Below, in pieces: positions 11,091-21,250 of a DNA stretch of 64,000 bases. The notes under the pieces were generated by a model. It saw only the letters and a list, made by a program, of their open reading frames with translations, did not search any database and was not told the DNA's origin. Positions within the stretch are counted from its first letter, which is position 1, and the number at the start of each line of letters is the position of its first letter. The position numbers were made by a program, and so were the translations under genes. The stretch is from Anoplopoma fimbria. Its lineage: Eukaryota > Chordata > Actinopteri > Perciformes > Anoplopomatidae. The DNA lies in NCBI RefSeq assembly GCF_027596085.1, contig NC_072451.1, positions 649,479 to 713,478 on the forward strand. The letters are read 5' to 3'.

Positions 11091-11472
11091 CACGGTGAAA
11101 AAGCCTCGTACAAAAACCTCTCAGCTGTCGGTCGACCTCAGAGAGGATAAAAAAGGTTATAAATCAACATGACACTGACACACATGAGGCTGTAGAACAC
11201 AGAGGAACAAACACAGAGAGAAGGGTTTATGTGTTTATCAGATTTATGTGAGAATATTGGAAATGTCAGCTGCTCAGCAGAGACATGACGTTCAGTAAAA
11301 GAGAAGAAAAGAGAGTGTTTTCAGGTAGAAGAATCAGCTGAGGACTCACCTGAGTGTTTCTCTGTTTCTCTGTTGGTTCTGGATGTTTCCTGACTGTTAC
11401 TACGACTAAAGAGACAGTTTAGAGCCCACTGGAGGTTTTTGTTCAGCTCTGAGTGGATTTTCAGTCAATGTG

Positions 11473-11483
11473 GAAGCCCACCC
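11473..11483 (-). other. TRDD, cassette copy 3
   Basis: Same 11-bp core and both signals (11434-11511); third identical D. Confidence 0.9.
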
Positions 11484-11865
11484 CACGGTGAAAAAGCCTC
11501 GTACAAAAACCTCTCAGCTGTCGGTCGACCTCAGAGAGGATAAAAAAGGTTATAAATCAACATGACACTGACACACATGAGGCTGTAGAACACAGAGGAA
11601 CAAACACAGAGAGAAGGGTTTATGTGTTTATCAGATTTATGTGAGAATATTGGAAATGTCAGCTGCTCAGCAGAGACATGACGTTCAGTAAAAGAGAAGA
11701 AAAGAGAGTGTTTTCAGGTAGAAGAATCAGCTGAGGACTCACCTGAGTGTTTCTCTGTTTCTCTGTTGGTTCTGGATGTTTCCTGACTGTTACTACGACT
11801 AAAGAGACAGTTTAGAGCCCACTGGAGGTTTTTGTTCAGCTCTGAGTGGATTTTCAGTCAATGTG

Positions 11866-11876
11866 GAAGCCCACCC
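11866..11876 (-). other. TRDD, cassette copy 4
   Basis: Same 11-bp core and both signals (11827-11904); fourth identical D. Confidence 0.9.
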
Positions 11877-12258
11877 CACGGTGAAAAAGCCTCGTACAAA
11901 AACCTCTCAGCTGTCGGTCGACCTCAGAGAGGATAAAAAAGGTTATAAATCAACATGACACTGACACACATGAGGCTGTAGAACACAGAGGAACAAACAC
12001 AGAGAGAAGGGTTTATGTGTTTATCAGATTTATGTGAGAATATTGGAAATGTCAGCTGCTCAGCAGAGACATGACGTTCAGTAAAAGAGAAGAAAAGAGA
12101 GTGTTTTCAGGTAGAAGAATCAGCTGAGGACTCACCTGAGTGTTTCTCTGTTTCTCTGTTGGTTCTGGATGTTTCCTGACTGTTACTACGACTAAAGAGA
12201 CAGTTTAGAGCCCACTGGAGGTTTTTGTTCAGCTCTGAGTGGATTTTCAGTCAATGTG

Positions 12259-12269
12259 GAAGCCCACCC
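12259..12269 (-). other. TRDD, cassette copy 5
   Basis: Same 11-bp core and both signals (12220-12297). The cassette homology ends just beyond the nonamer at CTCAGCTGTC (about 12308), after which the sequence is unrelated. Confidence 0.9.
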
Positions 12270-12459
12270 CACGGTGAAAAAGCCTCGTACAAAAACCTCT
12301 CAGCTGTCACTGCCAGCAAAACAGGAACTATTTTACAGAGAAATTAAACACTAAATAAGAAAGTATTTATCAGTATTTTTTCATTTTCATCTAAATATTA
12401 TGTAAAATTACATACTGTGTTGTATGAGGTGTAAACAATTTGGTGAACAATGTATTTGT

Positions 12460-14745
12460 CTTAAACCACTTTGAAACTGTCTTGAACCAGTATTAGACCG
12501 TCTTAAACCAGTATTAGTCTGACTTAAACCAGTATTAGTCTGTCTTAAACCAGTATTAGACCGTCTTAAACCAGTATTAGTCTGACTTAAACCAGTATTA
12601 GTCTGACTTAAACCAGTATTAGTCTGACTTAAACCAGTATTAGATCGTCTTAAACCAGAATTAGACTGTCTCAAACCAGTATTAGTCTGACTTAAACCAG
12701 TATCGTCTTAAACCAGTATTCGTCTGACTTAAACCAGTATTAGACCGTCTTAAACCAGTATTAAACCAGTATTAGACCATCTTAAACAATCAGTATTAGA
12801 CCCCCTTAAACCAGTATTAGACCCTCTTAAAGCAGTATTTGACTGCCTTAAACCAGTATTAGACTGCTGCCTTAAACCTGTATTAGACTGCCTTAAACCT
12901 GTATTAAACTGTCTTAAACCAGTATTAGACCATCTTAAACAATCAGTATTAGACCCCCTTAAACCAGTATTAGACCCTCTTAAGGCAGTATTAGACTGCC
13001 TTAAACCTGTATTAGACTGCTGCCTTAAACCTGTATTAGACTGCCTTAAACCTGTATTAGACTGCTGCCTTAAACCAGTATTACCCTGCCTTAAACCTGT
13101 ATTAAACAGTCTTAAACCAGAATTAGACCGTCTTAAACCAGTATTAGACTGCCTTAAACCAGTATTAAACTGTCTTAAACCAGTATTAGACCGTCTTAAA
13201 CCAGTATTGAACTGTCTTAAACCAGTATTAAACCAGTATTAAACCAGTATTAAACCAGTATTAAACTGTCTTAAACCAGTATTAAACCAGTATTAAACTG
13301 TCTTAAACCAGTATTAGATTGCCTTAAACCAGTATTGCCCTGCCTTAAACCAGTATTAGACCACCTTAAACCAGTATTAAACCAGTATTGAACTGTCTTA
13401 AACCAGTATTAAACCAGTATTAAACCAGTATTAAACTGTCTTAAACCAGTATTAAACCAGTATTAAACTGTCTTAAACCAGTATTAGACTGCCTTAAACC
13501 TGTATAAAACTGTCTTAAACCAGTATTAGACCATCTTAAACAATCAGTATTAGACCCCCTTAAACCAGTATTAGACCCTCTTAAAGCAGTATTTGACTGC
13601 CTTAAACCAGTATTAGACTGCTGCCTTAAACCTGTATTAGACTGCCTTAAACCTGTATTAAACTGTCTTAAACCAGTATTAGACCATCTTAAACCAGTAC
13701 TATATTGCCTTCAACCAGTATTAGACCATCTTAAACCAGTATTAGACCGTCTTAAACCAGTATTAGACTGCCTTAAACCAGTATTAAACTGTCTTAAACC
13801 AGTATTAGACCATCTTAAACCAGTACTATATTGCCTTCAACCAGTATTAGACCGTCTTAAACCAGTATTAGACTGCCTTAAACCTGTATTAGACCATCTT
13901 AAACCAGTATTAGACCGTCTTAAACCAGAATTAGACCGTCTTAAACCAGTATTAAACTGTCTTAAACCAGTATTAGACCATCTTAAACCATCAGTATTAG
14001 ACCATCTTAAACCATCAGTATTCGACCCTCTTAAACCAGTATCAGACTGTCTTAAACCAGTATTAGACTGTTTTAAACCTGTATTAAACTGTCTTAAACC
14101 AGTATTAAACCAGTATTAAACCAGTATTAAACTGTCTTAAACCAGTATTAAACCAGTATTAAACTGTCTTAAACCAGTATTAGATTGCCTTAAACCAGTA
14201 TTGCCCTGCCTTAAACCAGTATTAGACCGTCTTAAACCAGTATTAAACCAGTATTAAACTGTCTTAAACCAGTATTAGATTGCCTTAAACCAGTATTACC
14301 CTGCCTTAAACCAGTATTAGATTGTCTTAAACCAGTATTGAACTGTCTTAAACCAGTATTAAACCAGTATTAAACCAGTATTAGATTGCCTTAAACCAGT
14401 ATTACCCTGCCTTAAACCAGTATTAGATTGTCTTAAACCAGTATTGAACTGTCTTAAACCAGTATTAAACCAGTATTAAACCAGTATTAAACCAGTATTA
14501 GATTGCCTTAAACCAGTATTACCCTGCCTTAAACCAGTATTAGATTGTCTTAAACCAGTATTGAACTGTCTTAAACCAGTATTAAACCAGTATTAAACCA
14601 GTATTAGATCATCTTAAACCAGTACTATATTGCCTTCAACCAGTATTAGACCATCTTAAACCAGTATTAGACCGTCTTAAACCAGTATTAGACTGCCTTA
14701 AACCAGTATTAGACTGCCTTAAACCTGTATTAGACCATCTTAAAC
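12460..14745. repeat. 21-bp minisatellite, left part
   Basis: Tandem units of CTTAAACCAGTATTAGACTGT with variants (GACCG, GATTG, AAACT) and an 11-bp half unit CCAGTATTAAA. Higher-order blocks of several units recur. Open frames reading KPVLDRL or NTGLSQT are by-products. The array is interrupted by a LINE and resumes at 18513, so both parts were once one array between the two types of D segment. Confidence 0.95.
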
Positions 14746-15320
14746 CAGTGTATTTTGACTCTGGAGGGATACTGAACTACTTCATTCTGCTAGGATAGAC
14801 TAAGTATATTGTTCTCTGCTTTCTTAAAATTGATCTTAAACTGTACCAAGCCTGCTTAAAAAAGGGTTAGTGACTGATGCTGATTCTCTTGATTCTACTG
14901 TTCTGACATTCTCTAATCAGGAAGTGTTTGATGCTCTGTTGTGTTTGATGCTCCTGTGCCTTTAATCAGGAACTGCTTTGAGAGGTGTGCTTTAGTTTCA
15001 ATAGGTCAATTGTCCTCTTAACTGCTAGGGGGAGTGGCTTACACTCCTGGCAGACAATGAGCAATCAGTAGGTAGGTCCTTAACCACTGCTGCTGGCTGG
15101 AAGCGTCAGGCAAACGAAGGCTAGGGCGAACAAAGGCAACAGGGCGACTTATTCAAGCCAGACTTGAAAGGCTAGGGCGAACAAAGGCAACAGGGCGACT
15201 TATTCAAGCCAGACTTCGTCAAGCAAAGACTTCTCGAGCGTGTACTTGTACGGGTCAGTAATTTGTTTGTATTGACTACCATGTGTCTCGCACTTCCATG
15301 ACGATGGCTCCGCGCTCATC

Positions 15321-17734
15321 ATGCTCGGCGACTTCAACATCCAGACTGATAAGTTAGAACCTCTGCTTTCCTTCCTCTCCTCCTTTGACCTCTATCGCTC
15401 TCCCTCTCCTCCTACCCACAAGGCCGGCAACCAGCTGGATCTTATCTTCACTAGACGCTGTTCTACCGCTAACCTCTCTGTCACTCCCCTCCAGCTCTCG
15501 GACCACTACTTCATGTCCTACTCCCTCTCCCTCTCCTCTCCCCCCTTACTTCCTCCACCTACCCACATGGTTTCTACCTGTAGTCACCTCCGCTCCCTCT
15601 CCCCCGCTGATCTTTCCTCTTCCGTTACCTCTGCCCTCCCTGACCCTGAATCCTTCTCTCTCCTATCCCCCGATACTGCTACTGATCTTCTCCTCTCCAC
15701 CCTTTCCTCCTCTTTGGACAACCTCTGTCCCTTCACCTCCAGGCCTGCACGCCTAACTCCTCCTGCCCCATGGCTGTGGGACTCAGTGCGTACTGATAGA
15801 CTAAATGGAGAACAGGCAAACTCCCGGAGGACCTTCTTAACTTCCAATCTCTCCTTTCCACTTTTTCCTCCTCTCCAGCTACTGCTAAAGCGGCTTTTTT
15901 CCGCTCGAAAATCCTAACCTCTGCTTCCAATCCTAAAAAACTCTTTGAAACTTTCTCTTCACTGCTCCAACCCCCACCCCCTCCTCCTACTTCCTCCCTT
16001 CTCCCTGATGATTTCGCCAACTTCTTTGACAAGAAGCTAAACGATATCAGATCCTCCTTCTCTCAGCCCCCTCTCCCTGTCCACCCTCTCCCTCTCTACC
16101 CTCTACAGCTCTTCCCCCTCAGCTCCCCCTTCCCTCTCCACACCCAATCTTACCCCATTTTGCTCCCCTCTCCCCTAACGAGGTCCTCGACCTTGTTACA
16201 TCTAACCGCCCCACCACATGCTCCCTTGACCCGATCCCCTCCCCTCTTCTTCAGTCTATTGCCACTGAACTCCTTCCTTTCCTCACCCACCTCATCAACA
16301 CATCTCTCGTCTCGGGATGCTTTCCCTCGGCTTTCAAGACTGCCAGAGTCACCCCCTTCTGAAAAAACCATCACTTGACCCCTCTGATGTCAAGAACTTC
16401 AGACCGGTTTCTCTTCTACCCTTTCTATCCAAAACACTTGAACGCGCTGTCTCTAAACAACTGTCTTCCTACCTCCACCAGAACAACCTCTTGGACCCCC
16501 ACCAGTCCGGGTTCAAGGTGGGTCACTCGTCAGAGACGGCCCTCCTTGCGGTGACAGAGTCGCTTCACGCTGCGAGAGCGAACTCTCTCTCCTCTGTCCT
16601 GATTCTCCTGGACCTGTCAGCGGCGTTTGACACAGTGAACCACCAGATCCTCCTCTCCACCCTCGAGGGGATGGGCGTCTCAGGCTCTGCACTCTCCCTG
16701 CTTGCATCCTACCTGACAGGCCGATCCTACCAGGTGACATGGAGGGGGCCGTGTCAGAACCACGCACGCTGTCTACGGGGGTTCCACAAGGCTCAGTTCT
16801 GGGCCCCTTCTCTCTTCTCGCTCTACACAACATCTCTGGGTTCTGTTATTCGCTCGCATGACTTCTCTTACCATTGTTATGCCGATGACACCCAGCTGGT
16901 CTTGTCATTTCCTCCCGGTGACACCCAAGTGGAGGCACACATTGCTGCGTGCTTGGCTGACATCTCGAAGTGGATGGCGACACACCACCTGAAGCTGAAC
17001 CTGGACAAAACCGAGCTACTCTTCCTCCCGGGGAAGGGTTGCCCGCACCGAGACCTGTCCATCACCATTGATGATGCCGTGGTGACGCCAACTCGGACTG
17101 TGAGGAATCTGGGTGTGACCCTGGACGACCAACCGTCGTTCTCAGCAAACATTGCATCGGTCACACGCTCCTGCAGATTCCTCCTCTACAACATCAGGAG
17201 GATTCACCCCTTCCTCACTGAGGAGACGGCGCAGGTGCTCATCCAGGCTCTGGTCATCTCCCGCCTGGACTACTGCAACTCACTACTTGCTGGAGCCCCG
17301 GCGTCGGCCATCAGACCCCTGGAGCTTGTCCAGAAAGCTGCAGCACGTCTGGTGTTCAATCGCCCCAAGTTCTCCCACACAACTTCCCTTCTCCGTTCTC
17401 TACACTGGCTCCCTGTAAGAGCTCGCATCCAGTTTAAGACTCTGGTGCTAGCCTACAGGGCAGTGAAAGGAACAGCTCCTTCCTATCTCCAGGCCTTGGT
17501 CAAGCCCTACACCCCTGCCCGACCACTTCGCTCTGCTGCCTCGGGCGATTGGTTGCCCCGTCGCTCAGAGGTCCCTGCGGCCGATCCACCCGGTCACAGC
17601 TTTTTTCTGTCCTGGCCCCTCAGTGGTGGAATGAACTCCCCACCGACGCCAGGACAGCAGAGTCGCTGCCCATCTTTAGGCGCAGGCTGAAAACTCACCT
17701 CTTCAAGAAGTACTACCCGGAGCCTTCCTCGTAG
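15321..17734 (+). pseudogene. Broken LINE polyprotein (endonuclease end and reverse transcriptase)
   Basis: Seen in order: endonuclease C-terminus (LGDFNIQTDK, NQLDLIFTRR, LSDHYF; 15321-15530), linker, reverse transcriptase blocks NFRPVSLLPFLSKTLERAV (about 16397), LDLSAAFDTVNHQILL (about 16609) and CYADDTQLVLSF (about 16878), then WLPVRARIQFKTL and a C-terminal LAPQWWNELPTDAR. The catalytic YADD is intact. The GVPQGSVLGP block is out of frame with its flanks, the linker changes frame near 15.9 and 16.3 kb, and the last 60 codons are in another frame. At least four frame changes make it dead. Confidence 0.85.
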
Positions 17735-17822
17735 CACTTATTGCACTCGTATTAGTTGCTGCACTTACTGTATTCGTATCAGTTCGCTGCACTTATTGAA
17801 TTTGTATTTGTTTACTGCACTT

Positions 17823-18257
17823 TAGGGTTGGGCAATCGCCTACAAGCTTCCATCGTCCGATAGTGCCCCTAGCGATCGCCGATAGTCGATGCTAGCCGAT
17901 AGTGGGGGGGGGGTGCGAGCGCACGCAACTTTTTTTAATAAAAAAATCAGCGTGAGCCTCCGCTGATTTAAATATCTTTGCGAGCAGAGCGGTAGGTTTC
18001 GAGCCCCTCCCCTCTCCTCTCCTCGTAGCAGTGAGTGAATACGGCAGGTCAGCGCTACATAGTGTGTTTCCACCTGTGCCAGATAACTTCAATTACAATT
18101 TGCGGGGCTTTTTAAGTTGTAAAAAAAAAAGCCACCACAGCGCCATATTTTTTATTATTAAAAAAATTATCGCCTTTTTATCGGCAACTTGAGACGATCG
18201 ACGATGGAATCCATCTATCGGCGATAGTCGATAGAATCGACTATCGGCCCATCCCTA
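17823..18257. mobile_element. hAT-type MITE nested in the LINE 3' UTR
   Basis: Seen: an element beginning TAGGGTTGGGC and ending GCCCATCCCTA (inverted ends, one mismatch), 435 bp. It is flanked by an 8-bp duplication CTGCACTT (17815-17822 and 18258-18265). Subterminal motifs rich in CGATAGTCGAT occur at both ends in opposite orientation. Eight-bp target duplication and TAGGG ends fit hAT elements. No transposase is encoded. Caution: CTGCACTT-like words are common in this 3' UTR. Confidence 0.8.
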
Positions 18258-18512
18258 CTGCACTTATCCTATTCGTAGTAGTTTGTAGCACTATATTCGG
18301 ATTAGTCTGTTGCAATTATTGTTTTCGTAGTAACTTGCCTCTGCACTATACTTTTGCTCTGGCTTATGCTTTGAGATGCTTGTTTAAGAAAGGAGATGCA
18401 CTTATGACTTCTGGTGACTAGTAGTTCTCTTGAATACCTATGTTGAATACACTTCCTGTAAGTCGCTTTGGAAAAAAGCGTCTGCTAAATGACTGTAATG
18501 TAATGTATTAGA

Positions 18513-19545
18513 CTGTCTTAAACCAGAATTAGACCGTCTTAAATCAGTATTAGATTGCCTTAAACCAGTATTGCCCTGCCTTAAACCAGTATTAGACCGT
18601 CTTAAACCAGTATTAAACCAGGATTGAACTGTCTTAAACCAGTATTAGACCGTCTTAAACCAGTATTAAACTGTCTTAAACCAGTATTAAACCAGTATTA
18701 AACTGTCTTAAACCAGTATTAAACCAGTATTAAACTGTCTTAAACCAGTATTAGATTGCCTTAAACCAGTATTACCCTGCCTTAAACCAGTATTAGATTG
18801 TCTTAAACCAGTATTGAACTGTCTTAAACCAGTATTAAACTGTCTTAAACCAGTATTAGATCATCTTAAACCAGTACTATATTGCCTTCAACCAGTATTA
18901 GACCATCTTAAACCAGTATTAGACCGTCTTAAACCAGTATTAGACTGCCTTAAACCAGTATTAGACTGCCTTAAACCTGTATTAGACCATCTTAAACCAG
19001 TATTAGACCGTCTTAAACCAGAATTAGACCGTCTTAAACCAGTATTAGACTGCCTTAAACCAGTATTAAACTGTCTTAAACCAGTATTAAACCAGTATTA
19101 AACTGTCTTAAACCAGTATTAGATTGCCTTAAACCAGTATTGCCCTGCCTTAAACCAGTATTAGACCGTCTTCAACCAGTATTAAACCAGTATTGAACTG
19201 TCTTAAACCAGTATTAGACCGTCTTAAACCAGTATTAAACTGTCTTAAACCAGTATTAAACCAGTATTAAACTGTCTTAAACCAGTATTACATTGCCTTA
19301 AACCAGTATTAGATTGCCTTAAACCAGTATTAGATTGTCTTAAACTAGTATTGAACTGTCTTAAACCAGTATTAAACCAGTATTAAACCAGTATTAAACT
19401 GTCTTAAACCAGTATTAAACCAGTATTAAACTGTCTTAAACCAGTATTAAACCAGCATTAAACTGTCTTAAACCAGTATTAGATTGCCTTAAACCAGTAT
19501 TACCCTGCCTAAAACCAGTATTTGATTGTCTTAAACCAGTAAACC
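18513..19545. repeat. 21-bp minisatellite, right part
   Basis: Continuation of the 12460-14745 array with the same 21-bp unit and the same 11-bp half unit, after the LINE. It ends about 20 bp before the nonamer of the distal D segment. Confidence 0.95.
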
Positions 19546-19604
19546 CCTTCAGGTTTTGGGACAGAGGTTTTTGTCAAGGAGTCAGCCTGACTTTACTCAC
19601 TGTG

Positions 19605-19612
19605 GTCGTAGA
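19605..19612 (-). other. Distal TRDD segment
   Basis: Minus-strand D core TCTACGAC (8 bp). Its 5' signal is AGTTTTTGT-12-CACCGTG (19640-19613) and its 3' signal CACAGTG-23-ACAAAAACC (19604-19566); both spacer lengths are exact. The 3' heptamer is consensus, unlike the cassette D copies. It is about 7.3 kb upstream of the nearest cassette D and is the outermost recombining segment seen. The 12-spacer part resembles that of the cassettes (CACGGTGAAAAA and CGTCGTACAAAAAC), so the two D types share ancestry. Confidence 0.88.
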
Positions 19613-19640
19613 CACGGTGAAAAACCGTCGTACAAAAACT

Positions 19641-20149
19641 GTTGAACGGTTTCTCTATGGGAGACACTCGGCGGCAGCTGAACGTGGTTTGAGGTTTTTT
19701 CCCATCAGCCCCCTGTGGTTTCTTTGAAGAGAGGAGGCGTCTTATCTGATGGGATTCAACAGCGGGGTCATGTGACCTGATGATCACAGTGAAGCAGAAA
19801 TAAAGTTGTGATGTTCATTCATTCATTAGAGGCCAAATCAGCTGTTTTTACCACATGATTTCAGCTGCATTCACATTCACTATAGTTAGATTAACAGATT
19901 TAAAAATGAACCTTCATTCATACGTAATCGTCTATTTCTGTGATGAATGTTTTAAAATGTTTCTTTCTATATTCATCCCCTTTGTAACGTGTCTTTGAGT
20001 ATTTAGAAAAGAGCTTCCTAAATAAAAAGTAACTGTTAGAATTCAGATGTTCTCATGTTTACAGACTGCTTCGAATTAAGAGTGTTATTATTTCTATTAT
20101 ATATATTGTTGTTTGGTTTGAATGCCACCCTGCAGGGACCTCAATGTGT

Positions 20150-20204
<55 letters not shown>

Positions 20205-21250
20205 TACATGTATGTTATTCCACCAAATATGGATTCATGAACTCTTCCTAAGTTAAAACATTAGTATTGTGTTGTTTAAAAATGAATAAGAACTTGTTTT
20301 CTTTGCATTATTCCAGATCTGAAAACACTGCATCTTTTTTGTTATTTTGACCAGTTGTCATTTTCTGCAAATAAATGCTCTAAATGACAATATTTATATT
20401 TGAAATTTGGGAGAAAAGTTGTCAGTGGTTTATAGAATAAAACAAAAATGTTCATTTTACTCAAACACATACCAATAAATAGGAAAACCAGAGAAACTGA
20501 TCATTTTGAAGTGGTCTCTTAATTTTTCCAGAGCTGTATGTATGTATATGTGTATGTATACACATATACATACATGTATGTTTATACATGTATGTATATG
20601 TGCATGTATACACATATACATACATGTATGTTTATACATGTATGTATATGTGTATGTATACACATATACATACATGTATGTTTATACATGTATGTATATG
20701 TGCATGTATACACATATACATACATATATGTTTATACATGTCTTTGGACTCTTTGCTTAATAGGAAGTAGTCCAGTGCGTTTTGTGGATTTTCACAGTAA
20801 AAGCTCGTTAAAGGAGTTTCCTTCAGTATTTGATAGTTTGGTCAGATGAGTGACGGCTGTGATGGAGCAGCTTCACCTTTGAACTCTTCCTCCTCCAACA
20901 GACGCACTGAAACAGAGGACTCAATGAAGACGGACACGTTGTCAAGGGAGAACATGGTTTACGTTTATTTAAAGGCTGATTCCAGCAGAAACACAAAAAA
21001 AGCCTCAGAGCTCAGCCTGAAGCCGTTTCCTGTCAGAAACCTGCCGTCAGAGCTCCAACCAGCGAGGACCCGACACCTCCGACACCACCAAACCTCCAAA
21101 CAACCAAAACCTCCAAACACCCACGAGTGGAAAGTCCGTTTAGTTCTTACTCCAAAAAAACTTAAAGCCAGAGCCGCTCGGATCCACGCGGCGAGCTTCA
21201 AACATGAAAACAAACTCTCTCTCTCCTTGAAGCTTCTGGCCAAAATCCGT
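19641..21250. other. Spacer between the TCR delta cluster and SMG7
   Basis: No V segment (no leader plus Ig V exon with 23-spacer signal), J or constant exon was found on either strand. Contents: an (AT)n run (20152-20198), a 50-bp tandem repeat (20536-20742) and otherwise unassigned AT-rich DNA. The frame at 20846-21265 has no recognisable domain and I do not call it a gene. Confidence 0.55.
20536..20742. repeat. 50-bp tandem repeat, each unit a dyad
   Basis: About four copies with period 50 (TTTATACATG at 20581, 20631, 20681 and 20731). Each unit contains CATGTATGTATATGTG and, 8-10 bp later, its reverse complement CACATATACATACATG, so each could fold as a hairpin or cruciform. Confidence 0.9.

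Larger units (their letters stand above)
10323..12288 (-). repeat. Five tandem 393-bp cassettes, each with one TRDD
   Basis: Seen: TACAAAAACCTCTCAGCTG recurs at 10323, 10716, 11109, 11502, 11895 and 12288, exactly 393 bp apart. Units read as identical apart from one base in the J-proximal unit (CAGCAGACACATG against CAGCAGAGACATG). Each unit contains a 23-spacer signal, an 11-bp D, a 12-spacer signal and a strong minus-strand splice-donor motif CTCAG-GTGAGT (GT at 10563, 10956 and every 393 bp). The junction with the TRDJ signal suggests the duplication used homology between the J and D 12-spacer signals. Confidence 0.93.
14746..18512 (+). mobile_element. Inactive L2/Maui-type LINE inserted in the minisatellite
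   Basis: Seen: minisatellite units flank both sides. A 5' untranslated part (about 14750-15300) holds a 51-bp direct duplication (15121 and 15172). Then come the C-terminal part of the endonuclease (MLGDFNIQTDK), a Pro/Ser-rich linker, a reverse transcriptase and a 3' UTR ending GTCGCTTTGGAAAAAAGCGT with a TGTAATG tail at about 18460-18512. Most of the endonuclease is missing, so there is an internal deletion. The 3' UTR carries a nested MITE (17823-18257). Confidence 0.9.

Noticed and set aside
10323..12288. CRISPR-like direct repeats
   Set aside because: Units are adjacent 393-bp duplications without spacers in an animal genome, and each holds a TCR D segment.
12408..19101. Frames reading NTGLSQT or KPVLDRL repeats
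   Set aside because: 21-bp satellite read in frame; the unit is a multiple of three, so frames stay open.
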